The notes under the pieces were generated by a model that was given only the letters and a program-made list of their open reading frames with translations, did no database searches and was not told the DNA's origin. From NCBI GenBank assembly GCA_946894095.1, contig OX335641.1, positions 16,634,501-16,698,500 on the forward strand: a stretch of 64,000 nt of DNA, written 5' to 3'. Source of the stretch: Incurvaria masculella. Its lineage: Eukaryota; Arthropoda; Insecta; Lepidoptera; Incurvariidae. Within the stretch, counting starts at the first letter, position 1, and every line of letters starts with the position of its first letter. The position numbers were made by a program, and so were the translations under genes. This document shows positions 1 through 10,700 of this stretch, piece after piece.

Positions 1-1000
1 GTTACCAACACAAGTGCTGTATCGTCAGCAAACGTATAGATATAAGCATTTAGTAGTTTCAACTGACACAAGCTATTGATGTAGATCAGGAATAACGTTG
101 GGCCAAGCACACTACCTTGTGGTACTCCAAAATTGTAATTTGAGAAGTCACTTTGTATATTGTTTAGGCTGACACATTGTTTCCTGTTGTCAAGGTAAGA
201 TTTAAACCAGGCGAGTGGTGTGCCGCGTATGCCTATTGTTTCGATTTTTTTTATTAGTATTTTAGTTGAAATAGTGTTGAATGCTTTGGCAAGATCAATA
301 AAGACACCTATACATTTTTTCCTTCGTCCAGTTTTGATACCACAGCATTTGTTAGCAAAGTGACAGCGTTTTCTGTAGACCTATTATGCCGGAAACCAAA
401 TTGGTTCTCTGATAACAGATGCTCCGTTTCTAAGAATTTGAGGAGGCGTTTGTTCATGACCTTTTCCAGTAATTTGGCCAAAACACTGAGGAGCGAAATG
501 GGCCGGTAGTTTGATACATCATCCTTTTTCCCTGCCTTGTGTATTGGGCATACTTTGGCTAACTTGAATGCATCTGGTACTATTCCATTTTGGATGCTTA
601 AGTTGAATAAGAAAGCAATAGGTTTAATGATTTGAAGTTTTATTTTCTTAATTATGTTGGAGCTTATTCCATCAAGTCCCGGCGCACTGTTGGTTTTCAG
701 TTCACTTATGACTTTACTTATTACTAGTGGGTCTGTTGGTTGAATAAATAATGAATTCTGGTGGACGTTGTCAGTGTGGTATTTTCGCATGAGTTCCGTT
801 TCTGTGTATCCTACATTTTCTAATATTTTGTTTGCAAGTTTGCTGCCTATTGATGTGGAATAGTTTTTCACATGGTTGAGAGATTCAGTTTCACTGCTGT
901 GAGTAGTTAGTAGGTCCGGATTTTTTTGTTTCTCATTGTTCATGTTGCATATGTCCTTAACTATTTCCCACGTTTTCTTGGGGTTGTATTTATTTTCCAA
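1..1000 (-). pseudogene. Reverse transcriptase fragment of the left-edge LINE
   Basis: An open stretch at 1000-308 encodes the RT N-terminal fingers region (PIHKAGKKDD, NYRPISLLS, NRSTENAVTLL). A frameshift in the A-run near 310-318 moves the rest to another frame. From there to base 1 the sequence reads FIDLAKAFNTIS (first catalytic Asp block), GVPQGSVLGP and FADDTAL (catalytic Asp pair). The core catalytic residues are therefore present although the frame is broken. Codons run straight into the window edge, so the 3' end is not visible. Confidence 0.85.
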
Positions 1001-1308
1001 AAGCCTTCTCCTTTCATAATATTTTTTTAAATTTTGTAAGGTGTTATTGCATTGATTTCGGTATTTAACGTAGGTATTTTGTTTTTGCTGGTCATTTATA
1101 TCTTGACGCGCGATTGAATGTAAGTGATCACGCTTACGAATGCACGAAAGTAAGCCGGATGTTATCCATGGCTTTCTAATCTGTTTTGAATTTGGAATTT
1201 TTCTAGTAGATTTATTATTTGATATTTTTTCTAAAAGTGTACTTGTAAATGTCTGAGTAGCAATATTAACATCAGTCTCAGAGTATATAGGTGTCCAGTC
1301 TGTTTAAT

Positions 1309-2101
1309 CTAAGTTACAAAATAGCTTTTCGTAGTCGATTTTTGTTCCGAAGAAGAGTTACTAGTTTGTAATCTGCTGATGCCTATCATAGTCGTGTAAT
1401 GGTCGGTAATATCTGATTGGCATACTATCGCACAAGCAGATACTTTAGTATTGATGAGTATGTGGTCTAGGCAGTTTGATTCGTGGGTTGGGTAGTTGTA
1501 TGCGGAGTAGTATCCGTAAAAGGTTGTAATATCTAAGAAATTGTCCATGTGGCGGTCTGTGCTAGCTACCTTTATGTCAATGTTTATATCACCTACTATA
1601 CATTTGCTTCGGGAGAATTTGAATTGTCTTAATACAAAGTCAAGGGAGGAGATAAATTGATCAGTGTTCGTAAATCACGGTGGTCGGTATATAGCTACAA
1701 TAGATAGTTCATCTCCAATATGGATTATTAGGCAGTCAGCGTCATAGAATATAGGTTCCTCGATTTTTACCTTTAACATAGTTTTTGCGAAGACAATAAT
1801 GCCATTATATATATCTTTTGGAGAAAAAATAGTCATAACCTGGCAGATGTATACACAGGGGATCTTTAGTTAACCAAAATTCGGTTAATACTATAATATC
1901 CAGTTGGAATTTTAGACGAGACAGGAATATAGTAAAGTAATCGAAATTTCGTCTCACACTCCTAATGTTCTGTGACAACACAGGTATCTGTTGACTTGTG
2001 TCTCCGAGTTTAGTCTTGCATAGTTCTGGGCTGTTTACATAAAAACTTTTAACGAATGTCGTATCATCGATTATTTTAATAAGTTCATTTAAGGTAGCCA
2101 T
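1309..2101 (-). pseudogene. AP-type endonuclease fragment of the left-edge LINE
   Basis: Two open pieces, 2101-1805 and 1548-1309, belong to one endonuclease domain. The first begins with a Met and reads SQNIRSVRRNFDYF and LDIIVLTEFWL, the Asn- and Glu-containing N-terminal blocks of APE-like nucleases. The second ends with CLDHILI and SDITDHYTTM, the C-terminal Asp/His block. Between them, in another frame, are IVAIYRPP and GDINIDI. An in-frame stop follows the YRPP block near 1680, and another stop lies just after the domain near 1305. No ORF1 (gag-like) is visible upstream of 2101. Confidence 0.8.
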
Positions 2102-2103
2102 TT

Positions 2104-3288
2104 ATATTTGCAAGTACTTTAGTGATATATTTAATTGTTTCGTAGAAAATTGAGTTAGTTGGTTTGTGTGAATTGTTATTTCTTGGTTTACAACTGGAAT
2201 GTGTTATAAACATGTGAGCACGGCGTGATGGTATACATGTAAGTTACATTCTCGAGTGGTATAACGTATGATAATGATGATATACAATAAGTAGCTAAAT
2301 AAAGTAGGTATTTGAGTTTTGGAGCATCGACTTACTGTTTAGTTTTAAGACTTACGTGTGCACAATTTAACATCGAGAATTGTTGGAATAAGAATTTAAC
2401 ATGTCTTGGATTAAGCATACTATTTTTTTTTATTCGAAGTATTCTCAAGTCTTAGATTACCATAAATTGTCTTCATCCAAGAAATATTTTTGACACTATT
2501 AAATTCTTACATTACGAATTTTCATTACTTTAGTTCAAGTTCATAGAGTAAACTTAAGAAATTGTTGTCTTAATCCAAGAATTAAATGCTGAAAATATTT
2601 ATTTTCTTAATTCAAGCAATCTTTTTTACCGTGTAGGTCTATGGGAGATCCGGATCGAAGCAAGACATGTTTGGCGTACGAATCATTATGCGGGTATATC
2701 ACGGTTTCCGACAACTCAAATACTAGGAGCTCATACGCGTTAGGAGCACGTCGCAGTGGTAGTAGCTTTGACAGGGTCGCAATAAGAAGTATTGTAGGAA
2801 CATGAGGTAGTAGGAATTTACGCTTACATAGATCAGGATCTCAGAAGTTGGTGTAGACACCAATCATAGAGGGGTACTTCTTGATGAGATTGGCGTTAAG
2901 TTGAGATTGTCTGGAAATGCATCCGTTTGTACCAGGAGTGCAGCAGAGTTGTTGAGGATAGCTTATGAAGTGAGAATATCCGAGTGGGTTTCCAGCGCGT
3001 GCGCCTCTACACTCGGTGTTACCTTCGTAGCGCTTGCTTACACCAAGAGCGCAGCAGGAATGTGGAGGTGGTCGTGTAAGTGTATCAATGTTGGATGTAG
3101 GGCTCACCCACCCGCCGCTGCCGGTGCCGCTGTCTCCTGAGTACACCTCTGGGCAGCTAAGAAACGTGCAGCTATTGTAGACTTCTGCACTCCTAATATT
3201 TTGTTTTAATTTTCCTTTTTAATTTGTTTATTGTTAATGCAAAAATACCCAGTACACGTCTGGATCGATGAAAAGGTGAGGCGAAAGA
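2104..3288. other. Intergenic stretch without a recognisable gene
   Basis: AT-rich sequence upstream of the LINE start. The only structure I see is a 12-bp inverted pair, TCTTGGATTAAG at 2404-2415 and its complement at 2571-2582, inside a T-rich tract that ends near TTTTTTACCGTG (about 2629-2640); this may be a worn MITE. At 2841-3146 (minus) there is a 101-codon Cys-containing reading frame overlapping a 79-codon frame on the other strand. I recognise neither and treat both as chance frames. Confidence 0.4.
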
Positions 3289-3552
3289 GGATGACTAATC
3301 TTTTTAAGATGTTCTTAATTTATCATTGCGTAATCTACCTCCAAAGTTATTGTATAAAACGCGCGAAAAATGCGAACTTTCGGACCTTATAACTTAGAAA
3401 CTAAACACAATTTTACAATGCCATGGTCATCAGACATCTAGTTCGATCAAATAAAGCTATTTTGAGCAAAATTTGGGATCTCTGACAAGAAATATGGGCG
3501 TGATCTTCTTTCCCCTTTTGTATGGGGAGTTGAGCGGGATGGGCCACCTTAA
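3289..3552 (-). repeat. TTAA-ended interspersed repeat, partial copy (inverted relative to 53069-53330)
   Basis: From about 3289 to 3552 the sequence is a diverged reverse complement of 53069-53330. Shared stretches include GATGACTAATCTTTTTAAGA, the TTATAAC/AAACACAATTTTACAATG region and the end GGGCCACC followed by TTAA at 3549-3552. The other terminal repeat of this copy is not visible, because similarity stops abruptly near 3289. It is either an internally deleted member or a truncated copy of the MITE family whose complete copy lies at 53069-53618. Confidence 0.8.
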
Positions 3553-5081
3553 TATGTCAAAATTTAGTTCAAAATAACGGTAAAACAGTAAACAGCGACA
3601 AAGCATAGCCTGAGCGCTTTTACTTTGCATTGTTGAACAAATCCTCCAGGCCGGCAGGCGGCAGAAATAGTCTTAGCCTGTTCGAGGTCAGCCATGCACA
3701 ACTGTCTACAAATCGCTTACTTTAAAACCGACCGTAAAATCTGATTGACTCTCTGAACCATTTGAGAGCCATGAATTGAAAGAAATGTTGATCCTGGCAT
3801 GGGAAATATGTATATATTAAATAAAACTGTAGAACAACCATTGAATAACACGTCTGAAAATTAAGCTATCGACGTCTGACAGATACGCCTCTGCATCAAT
3901 AGTGAACGTATTTGATGCATGGGGGTGAATAATTGTAATTTCCTCACCTCCATGATTTGATGGCGGCGTAAACATATTAATTGATTCTACTTTTTGAGCA
4001 GTTTACGAGAGATTGCATCTATCGCTAATGTTGGTGTTTGAAGTTGATTACGAAGGGTTCAGGCACTATCGCGAAGGAAATAAAACAATAAATGTAACTA
4101 TTTATGATTTCATTTTATTTATGTAATGAATCTATTTTGTAATTTACTTTACATTATTTACAAATTATGATTGAGGTTTAAATTTGTGCAAATAATCTGT
4201 ATTTCGTTCCATGAAAATTGTTTCATGTAATTTTATGAAAGTTTGCAGCTGGTTAAATAAATCGTATAACGAGTTATTTGAGGTCCTTGTAAACTTACGA
4301 AAGTTTAAACTTAACATTTTTCTGGAACATAATATTAAATCACAGGATCAAACTATGTGACCACACATTGTTTAGCATTGTTTACACTAGGAAGATTGTA
4401 TTTTTACTAAACTATTTATTTTCAAAGGGAGTTTATTTCAGGTTCCCAGTCCAAAGTGCACATCAAGTGTTTTACAAGTACAAACAATTATAGGTTTTGA
4501 GCTACTTAAAATAGGCACTTTACAATAAGATGGCAGTCTTCAATTAATTATCATATAAACAATTACTACACTATACATATATTCCAGTATATTTACAGCT
4601 TAAATACAATTGAATGAGTACCTACCTACAATACATATTTACATATTACTACCTGTTTACTGGTTTTCATACATGCCTGTCAAATGCAATAAATTTACTC
4701 TACAGAGAGGATTTCTTTAAAATGGGAAACAAGTGTTTTATTTTTATAAGTCATTGGAAATCTTAGCAACTTTAGTTCAAATAAATGGCAGATACTAAAT
4801 TCAATTTTACTACAAAGATTGTAATTATTTTATTTCGTTCAGAGTACAGGTATGGTAGACAGACAACTCAATTGTCACCACAAAAAGAGCTCTTAATTTT
4901 CCAAATTTATTAAAATATCCCATTTTGAAAATGAATTTTTTAATCTTTCACTTAAAGTAATCGATTTCATCGACAGCAATAAATAAATAACTACAATTTG
5001 TTTTCTCCTACTAAACTCAAAGTTCATTCGCACAATATTTACAGGTCGCGATCTACACTAGCGTTCAGTCTCGAGGATTCT
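3553..5081 (-). other. Probable dachsous 3' UTR and downstream flank
   Basis: The sequence directly downstream of the ds stop codon is AT-rich and contains no coding exon I can support. Several AATAAA-type polyadenylation signals lie on the minus strand (plus-strand TTTATT), for example at 4829-4834, 4737-4742 and around 4427. I cannot tell which is used, so the transcript end is open. Confidence 0.35.
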
Positions 5082-7752
5082 CTATATCCGCAGCGTTGTG
5101 TCCTGAATGGCGTGCGCCGGGTGATGGGAGTTGGGGCCACGCGCGCGGTGCAGGCCCGGCGGCACCAGCGGGGAGATGGAGGGCGAGCGGGTCGCGAGCG
5201 GCGACAGCGACGGCGAGAACGAGGGCGACATCGCCGCCGCCACCGAGAAGCCGCCGGGCACGTCGTGGCCTATCGGCGAGCGCGGCAGCATGTGCTGCGG
5301 CTGGCGGCACGCGAGCGCCGGCGCGGGGCAGCTCCGCGGCGCCACCGTCGTCAGCAGCGGAGGCACCTTCCCCGTCGACAGGCTCGTCGCCTTGCTCTTT
5401 ACGCTCGAGGCGCCGCTGTTCCCGCTCTGCAGCGACACCGTGTCGTCCTTCAGCCGAGCTATCTCCGAGAACACGTGCGCGAGCGGCTGGTACTGCGGGC
5501 CCCAGTCCAGCAGGTAGTCCCAGTTGTAGCTCCCGGTGAGCTCCTCCTCGGAGTGCACTATCGAGCTGAGGCTGCCCGTCATCGAGGGCCCCTGCGTCGG
5601 CGCGACCGAGTTGTCGCTCGGTGCGCCCGAGAAAGCGCCGAGCACCATCGCGCGCTCGACGGCGACGCCGACATCGTCCGCGCTGCTCGCCCGGTCACCG
5701 CCGGCGACGTCGTTCAGTTTCGCGTAAATTAAATTGGTGATGTCGTTTTCGTTCGCGGCGTCCTCGTCGAAGATGTGCATCGGATCGATGGGAACTCCAC
5801 CGTGGTGTAGAAGAGTGTCCTTCGTGCTGCCGACTCCGACGCTCTCGGAACACCTTCTCGAAGAGGTGGAAGCACCGCCAGTGGTGCCCGCGTCTACTAT
5901 ACCGAGCCGCGCGAGGTACTCCTGAGTATTGTGGACGGACACATCGGACAGGTTGTCATCGTCGGTGGGGTCCGTGGGTCGGTGGATGCCGGAGTCCCTT
6001 TGCAATGGTCCTTCGTTGATCATTCTAATCTCTTCATCCTCTCCGTCTTCTCCGTCTTCGGCTGAACCTCTTCCGCTAGAACCAGATTGTTCTGAACCGG
6101 AGAGCTCCGACGTGGTGGCCGCGCCAGAGTTAGAGCTAGCCGTGTGTGGACCGTAGGGAGGTATCTCATCATACTTGGGCGGGGCAAACTGACCGCCGGT
6201 TCCGGTCACGGTCCCACCTCCTCTGATCGGTATCGTATCAAAGGCACTCGGATCTACGTAGCTATTGGACCCCCCGACGCCTTCGGAGCTCAATCCGGGT
6301 TTGTTTACCTTCTTGTGTCTCTTGTTTTTCATATGCATAAAGAGAAATACGGCGGCGAACATTATGATGATAAATATGAAGGCGATCAGCAGTCCCAACG
6401 CCCAGTCCGAAAGACCATTGCTCGCAACTGCTGGAGAATTTTGCTCAGCCTCATTTAGTATAGAGTGCACAACAGCGAGAGGGTTAAGTGATATTTCAAC
6501 TGCAGTTTTATTAGTCAAAGAACCTTGACGACCTGAGCTCGCCGTGACCACGAGACTTATTGAATTATCATTTTCGAAAAGCGCCTTCACACTTTCGATT
6601 TTCTTTTTTAGTATTATAACTCCGGTTGTCCGGTTGATTTTGAAGTAGGAATGAGAGTTAGATAGCTGATATACTACCCGTCCATCGGGGCCTTTGTCTC
6701 TGTCAGTTGCCGCTACCGGCCCGACCAAGTATCCGGCAGGTAATGTCCCCGACTTTGGTGAAGCCATGCCAAAGTTGTACGTCTTTTGAGTGAACTGTGG
6801 GTGGAATTCATCTCGACTTTCGATATCAACCCTTACACGAACGGTGGTGCTCTTTCCTCCCATATCGGATGCCTTTATCGAGAAAGAATATTTATTTTTC
6901 TGCTCGAAATCAAATACGGAATTCGTGTTAACTAAGCCTGAGAGCGAATCGATTTGAAATAATTTCCAGGACTCATCGACTCCGGCAAACCCACTTGGGG
7001 TCGACACTATGGAATAGTTTAGTTTACCATATCGACCTCGATCGAGATCCGTTGCTCGAGCGATGAACACAGAAGTTCCAACCCTTTCATTTTCACCAAC
7101 CATTTCAAAGTATTCAGTAACCGGGAAAGTTGGGATGTTATCATTTTCATCTTGGAGTCCTATCCTTAGTTTGGTAAGACTGCAAAGGGGTGGAATGCCT
7201 TCATCGCAAGCGGTTAACACGAGCGGGTATTCTGTGCTCCCCTTATCATAATCAAGTGTTTTGTTTACAGTAAGAAATCCTGTAGAATGTTGGACGTAGA
7301 ACAATCCCTCGTCATTTCCAGAGGTAATCTTGTAATGAATCATAGAGTTACTGCTTCCAGGAAGGTCTGCATCACTGGCAGTAACTTTTGTGATTGTATG
7401 GCCTATATTTACAGCTTCGCTGACCGTGAACTCATATTCAGTGAGACTGAACTCAGGAGCATTATCATTTGCATCAGTGACTGCCACGTAGATAGCGATC
7501 GAAGATTTGTTCTGGTTGTATGATATCACATTTCCTTGTTCTATCGCAGTTAGGTGAAGAGTGTATGCATCTTGAACCTCTCGGTCTAGTTGTTTTACAA
7601 GGATTAGAGCTCCGTCGAGACTCACGTCGAAAATGCCAGCATCATTGCCAGATGTAATGTAGAACTCCAGGTTATATGTGTTGTACAAGTCATTAAAACC
7701 GCCTATTTGTAGCAGTGACTTTCCTTTTCTAGTATCCTCATTGACAGTTATC
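5082..7752 (-). CDS. ds: dachsous last exon: repeats w19 to w22, transmembrane helix and cytoplasmic tail
   Basis: 2671 bases including the TAG stop (5082-5084). Extracellular part: ITVNEDTRKGKSLLQIGG, linkers DANDNAPEF and DENDNIPTF, and the degenerate ESRDEFHPQF before the last repeat. The single TM helix WALGLLIAFIFIIIMFAAVF lies at about 6404-6336, followed by a basic stop-transfer KNKRHKK. The tail (about 417 residues) has YVDPSAFDTIPIRGGG, FAPPKYDEIPPYGPH, an acidic/Ser-rich segment (DGEDGEDEEIRMINEGPL), NTQEYLARLGIVD, ITNLIYAKLNDV, SLSSIVHSEEELTGSYNWDY with LLDWGPQYQPLAHVF (similar to the catenin-binding block of classical cadherins) and SPSFSPSLSPLATRSPSISP. Block content and order are diagnostic for Dachsous. 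The 3' third is very GC-rich. Confidence 0.96.
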
Positions 7753-10700
7753 CTGAAACAAAGCAAATAAAAAGAAAATTATAAATATGTTAGTAGGTTA
7801 TTTGGATTGTCAATTTATAAATAGTTCCAAGTAAATTGTCTAAAAGTTTTGATATGAAATAAAATATGGCAATGAAACAAAAATCTTTGAAATATCGATT
7901 GGCCAGATTTATATTACCTTGGAGTTGGAGACAGATCTAGTAGGTAGTTTAATATAATGTAGGTAGATGTTTTGAGAAACTGTTTTAATGTCATTCATGC
8001 CATGCCAGAACCCTCCTTTTAGTGCACATTTGACTGGATGTAAAATGCGAACTATCTATATTATGGCTCCGACCATTGATCATTTAATGAGGTGGATTAA
8101 CCTGCTAAATGAAGGAAGAGGAATTTGATTCACGAACGGTCAATCCCTTAGTCGCCTCTGACGACATGCTCCAGAAGAAATTCAGTGGGACCACTTGTTT
8201 TCTTTTGAGTGCCGCTTTGGTATGTTGTTTACCTGTAAGTGTCCTGTCCAACGAACGGTTTGACTTCGGCCGCGGCGCCAGCGCTGATCCTCACCGCGGC
8301 GACGGCACTTCTGGGCGGCACGCCGTGGTCCCGCGCCACTACCGCCAGCTGCAGATCCCGGCGGCCGCCGGCGACCCCGCTGAAGTTTACGAGCAGCGCG
8401 CCGCTGCTCTCGTCCACGCTAAAGCCCGCCACCGGGCTCGCGAGGTAGTATGATATCTTGCCGCTGTCACCGCTGTCCCGGTCCGTTGCGTTGACGGAGC
8501 CTATCTCGAGGACCCCACTCCCTTCTGAAATGATTATAATTACGGTTTAGTTGAATGCCAACGAATCTTAAGGCTCTCGTTAAGCCACAGGAAATCTAAG
8601 ATTAGAAAATTTTAAGAAATGCATTCTTTGCAAGCAAAATCGTCTTCCAATTAGGGACGTTTCCCTACTCCTAAAATTTGTCAGATTTTAATATATTTTT
8701 TTCACTTGAGAAAGCTTTATTCTATGTCCGTATTTTTTTATATTTCAGCAGAAAAAAATCTAAAATTCACGTAAAAACTATTTTGTTTTCCAATATTTAC
8801 TAGCCAATATTTTCCAATCTAAAGGGTTGATTAAAAAAAACAAAAAAATGATGTAAGTAGATTTCTACAATATATTTTATATTACAACTGTGTTTCAGTT
8901 CAGTGTTCAGGTAAATTATAATTAAATTTACACACCTAAAAGTAAAATTTAAAAATTAAAACTAAAACTAAAGAAAAATGTGGATCGGAGAGCGATCCAA
9001 TGAAATACGTTAGGTCAAAGGTAAAATATTTCATTGAAGGCAGCCGATGTTTGCCCCAAAGTGCCTAGAACACTCGCCGCGTTACCTCTTTGAATTTCAA
9101 GAGCGATTCTTCGGACAAAAAAGGCTTTTGCACGACAATCGCCAGACTTCTCCACTAGGAGTTTTCCGATGTCATCTGCAAAAGCCTTAGCGTCCGGTGA
9201 CCAAGGTCCAAAGGTCTCGACGGCGAAAGGCTGAAATTCAAAACGGTCAAGCAGCGATGTGTACTTAGACACTTTAAGAATGGCTGCCTTTGTCGCGGCC
9301 GCTCCGGCCACTCGGGATGTGTCGTGCACATGGGACGGTGCCAAGGTATCGACGCATGTCGCATCCCATACCAAAGGTCTGCCTCGACTCCATGGTACCA
9401 AGGTCATTCCATCCGGTCTCTTCCCGTCATTACGGCTTATGCCGGGTGGCTCAGTGATGCATGGTATGTTAACAGACGCCAAGGAGCGTTTTATGATGTT
9501 ATTAATGCTGAAATGACTGGATATACGACCAGCACTTCTTTGACAAAACAGACCATGGAGACCGAAGCAGTCAACACTTGCTCCACATGTGCAAATATGG
9601 GGTTGACACACCTTGGCACCCACCCGTATCGCGACGGCTACTCGTAGGGTACGTTTATCGAGTAGCGTACCCAAACCAGGTGCTGGGTACGCTTTAAGCC
9701 AGGCGCCCGACTCCGGTTCTAGGCCTGCCAAAAGACGCGCTCGATCAATCTCCGACCCACATTCTAACAATTCATTTTTTACAATATTTATGAGAGGCGT
9801 GTCCCATTTGCGTTGAACCTTCCTATTTGTGGGGACATCAACACCTGGACAGATTTCTTTCCAGTGCTCCACAGCCTCCTGCAAGTGGTGGGTCTCAAAA
9901 TCACTACCTAGTGATGGATAAAGTATTTTCCCTATGAGATCCATACCAGCAATTGCGGATGAGATGAAGGCAGAAAGAGCAATGTCGGAGGCTTTTCTTA
10001 TGCCTATACCTCCAAAATCTATTGGCAATGTGGCTTGTTTCCACGAATTGCTATCAAATTTAATATTTAAAGTAGTTTCCACTGTGGATTTAAGCTCCGT
10101 GTCGTAGTGTAAAAGGAAATCTTGTCTTAACCAAAATGGACTGGATCTTAAAAAATAAACCATGCGTGGAATTCCAAAACAAAAACGTAGTAAAAGCAGG
10201 GCAACGTGTGGCTCAAGGTTTTTTAATTTGTGGGTTATAAGTTCAAAAGGCTGCGATTTCGATATTATAAATTTTTCCATAGAATCATTCACCAAAGGAG
10301 AACCAAGTAAGAATAGATCACTTCCATGCAATATTTTCGTTTCAGGTAAAATGGAATGTAATATTTTTAATATTTCAGTTTTCCTTATTGCATTTACTGA
10401 AGGTAAGAAATATATTTCGCATTTTGAAGAATTTAGTTCTAGACCTAGTTCTTTAAATTTACTGAGCAATATTCTAGCATCATTTAAAACGATATCTGCT
10501 TTGTCCGAAATGCAACCGTCGTCCAAATGCCACACGTTAAATTTTGAAGAGAGTTCGTGGATAATTTTATTTATTGCCAGACTAAAAATCGCCGGGCCTA
10601 ATGGGTCCCCCTGTTGACACCCTACAGCCGAGTTTAATAATGATGTATTATAAGATAATTTTGATTTAACCGAATAGCATTGAAATAGGTAAGCAAAAAT

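Larger units (their letters stand above)
1..2101 (-). mobile_element. Decayed non-LTR retrotransposon (CR1/Jockey-type LINE), cut by the window edge
   Basis: Read on the minus strand, the segment encodes first an endonuclease (about 2101 to 1309) and then a reverse transcriptase (about 1000 to 1), which is the gene order of ORF2 in AP-endonuclease LINEs. Endonuclease pieces include SQNIRSVRRNFDYF near the start, IVGDINIDI in the middle and CLDHILI with SDITDHY near its end. RT pieces include NYRPISLLS, QFGFRHNRSTENA, GVPQGSVLGP and, at the very edge, FADDTAL. The frame is broken by at least two stops in or after the endonuclease region (near 1680 and 1305) and by a one-base loss in an A-run near 310-318, so the copy is dead. 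The RT thumb and 3' end lie outside the window. I place it in the CR1/Jockey group by eye only; the exact clade is uncertain. Confidence 0.88.

Noticed and set aside
2841..3146. 101-codon Cys-containing frame on the minus strand
   Set aside because: No signal peptide, no domain I recognise, an overlapping open frame on the other strand and no splice or neighbour support.
5098..6150. Long plus-strand open frames opposite the Ds tail (up to 244 codons)
   Set aside because: They are Arg/Ala-rich antisense shadows of the GC-rich, fully explained ds tail exon.
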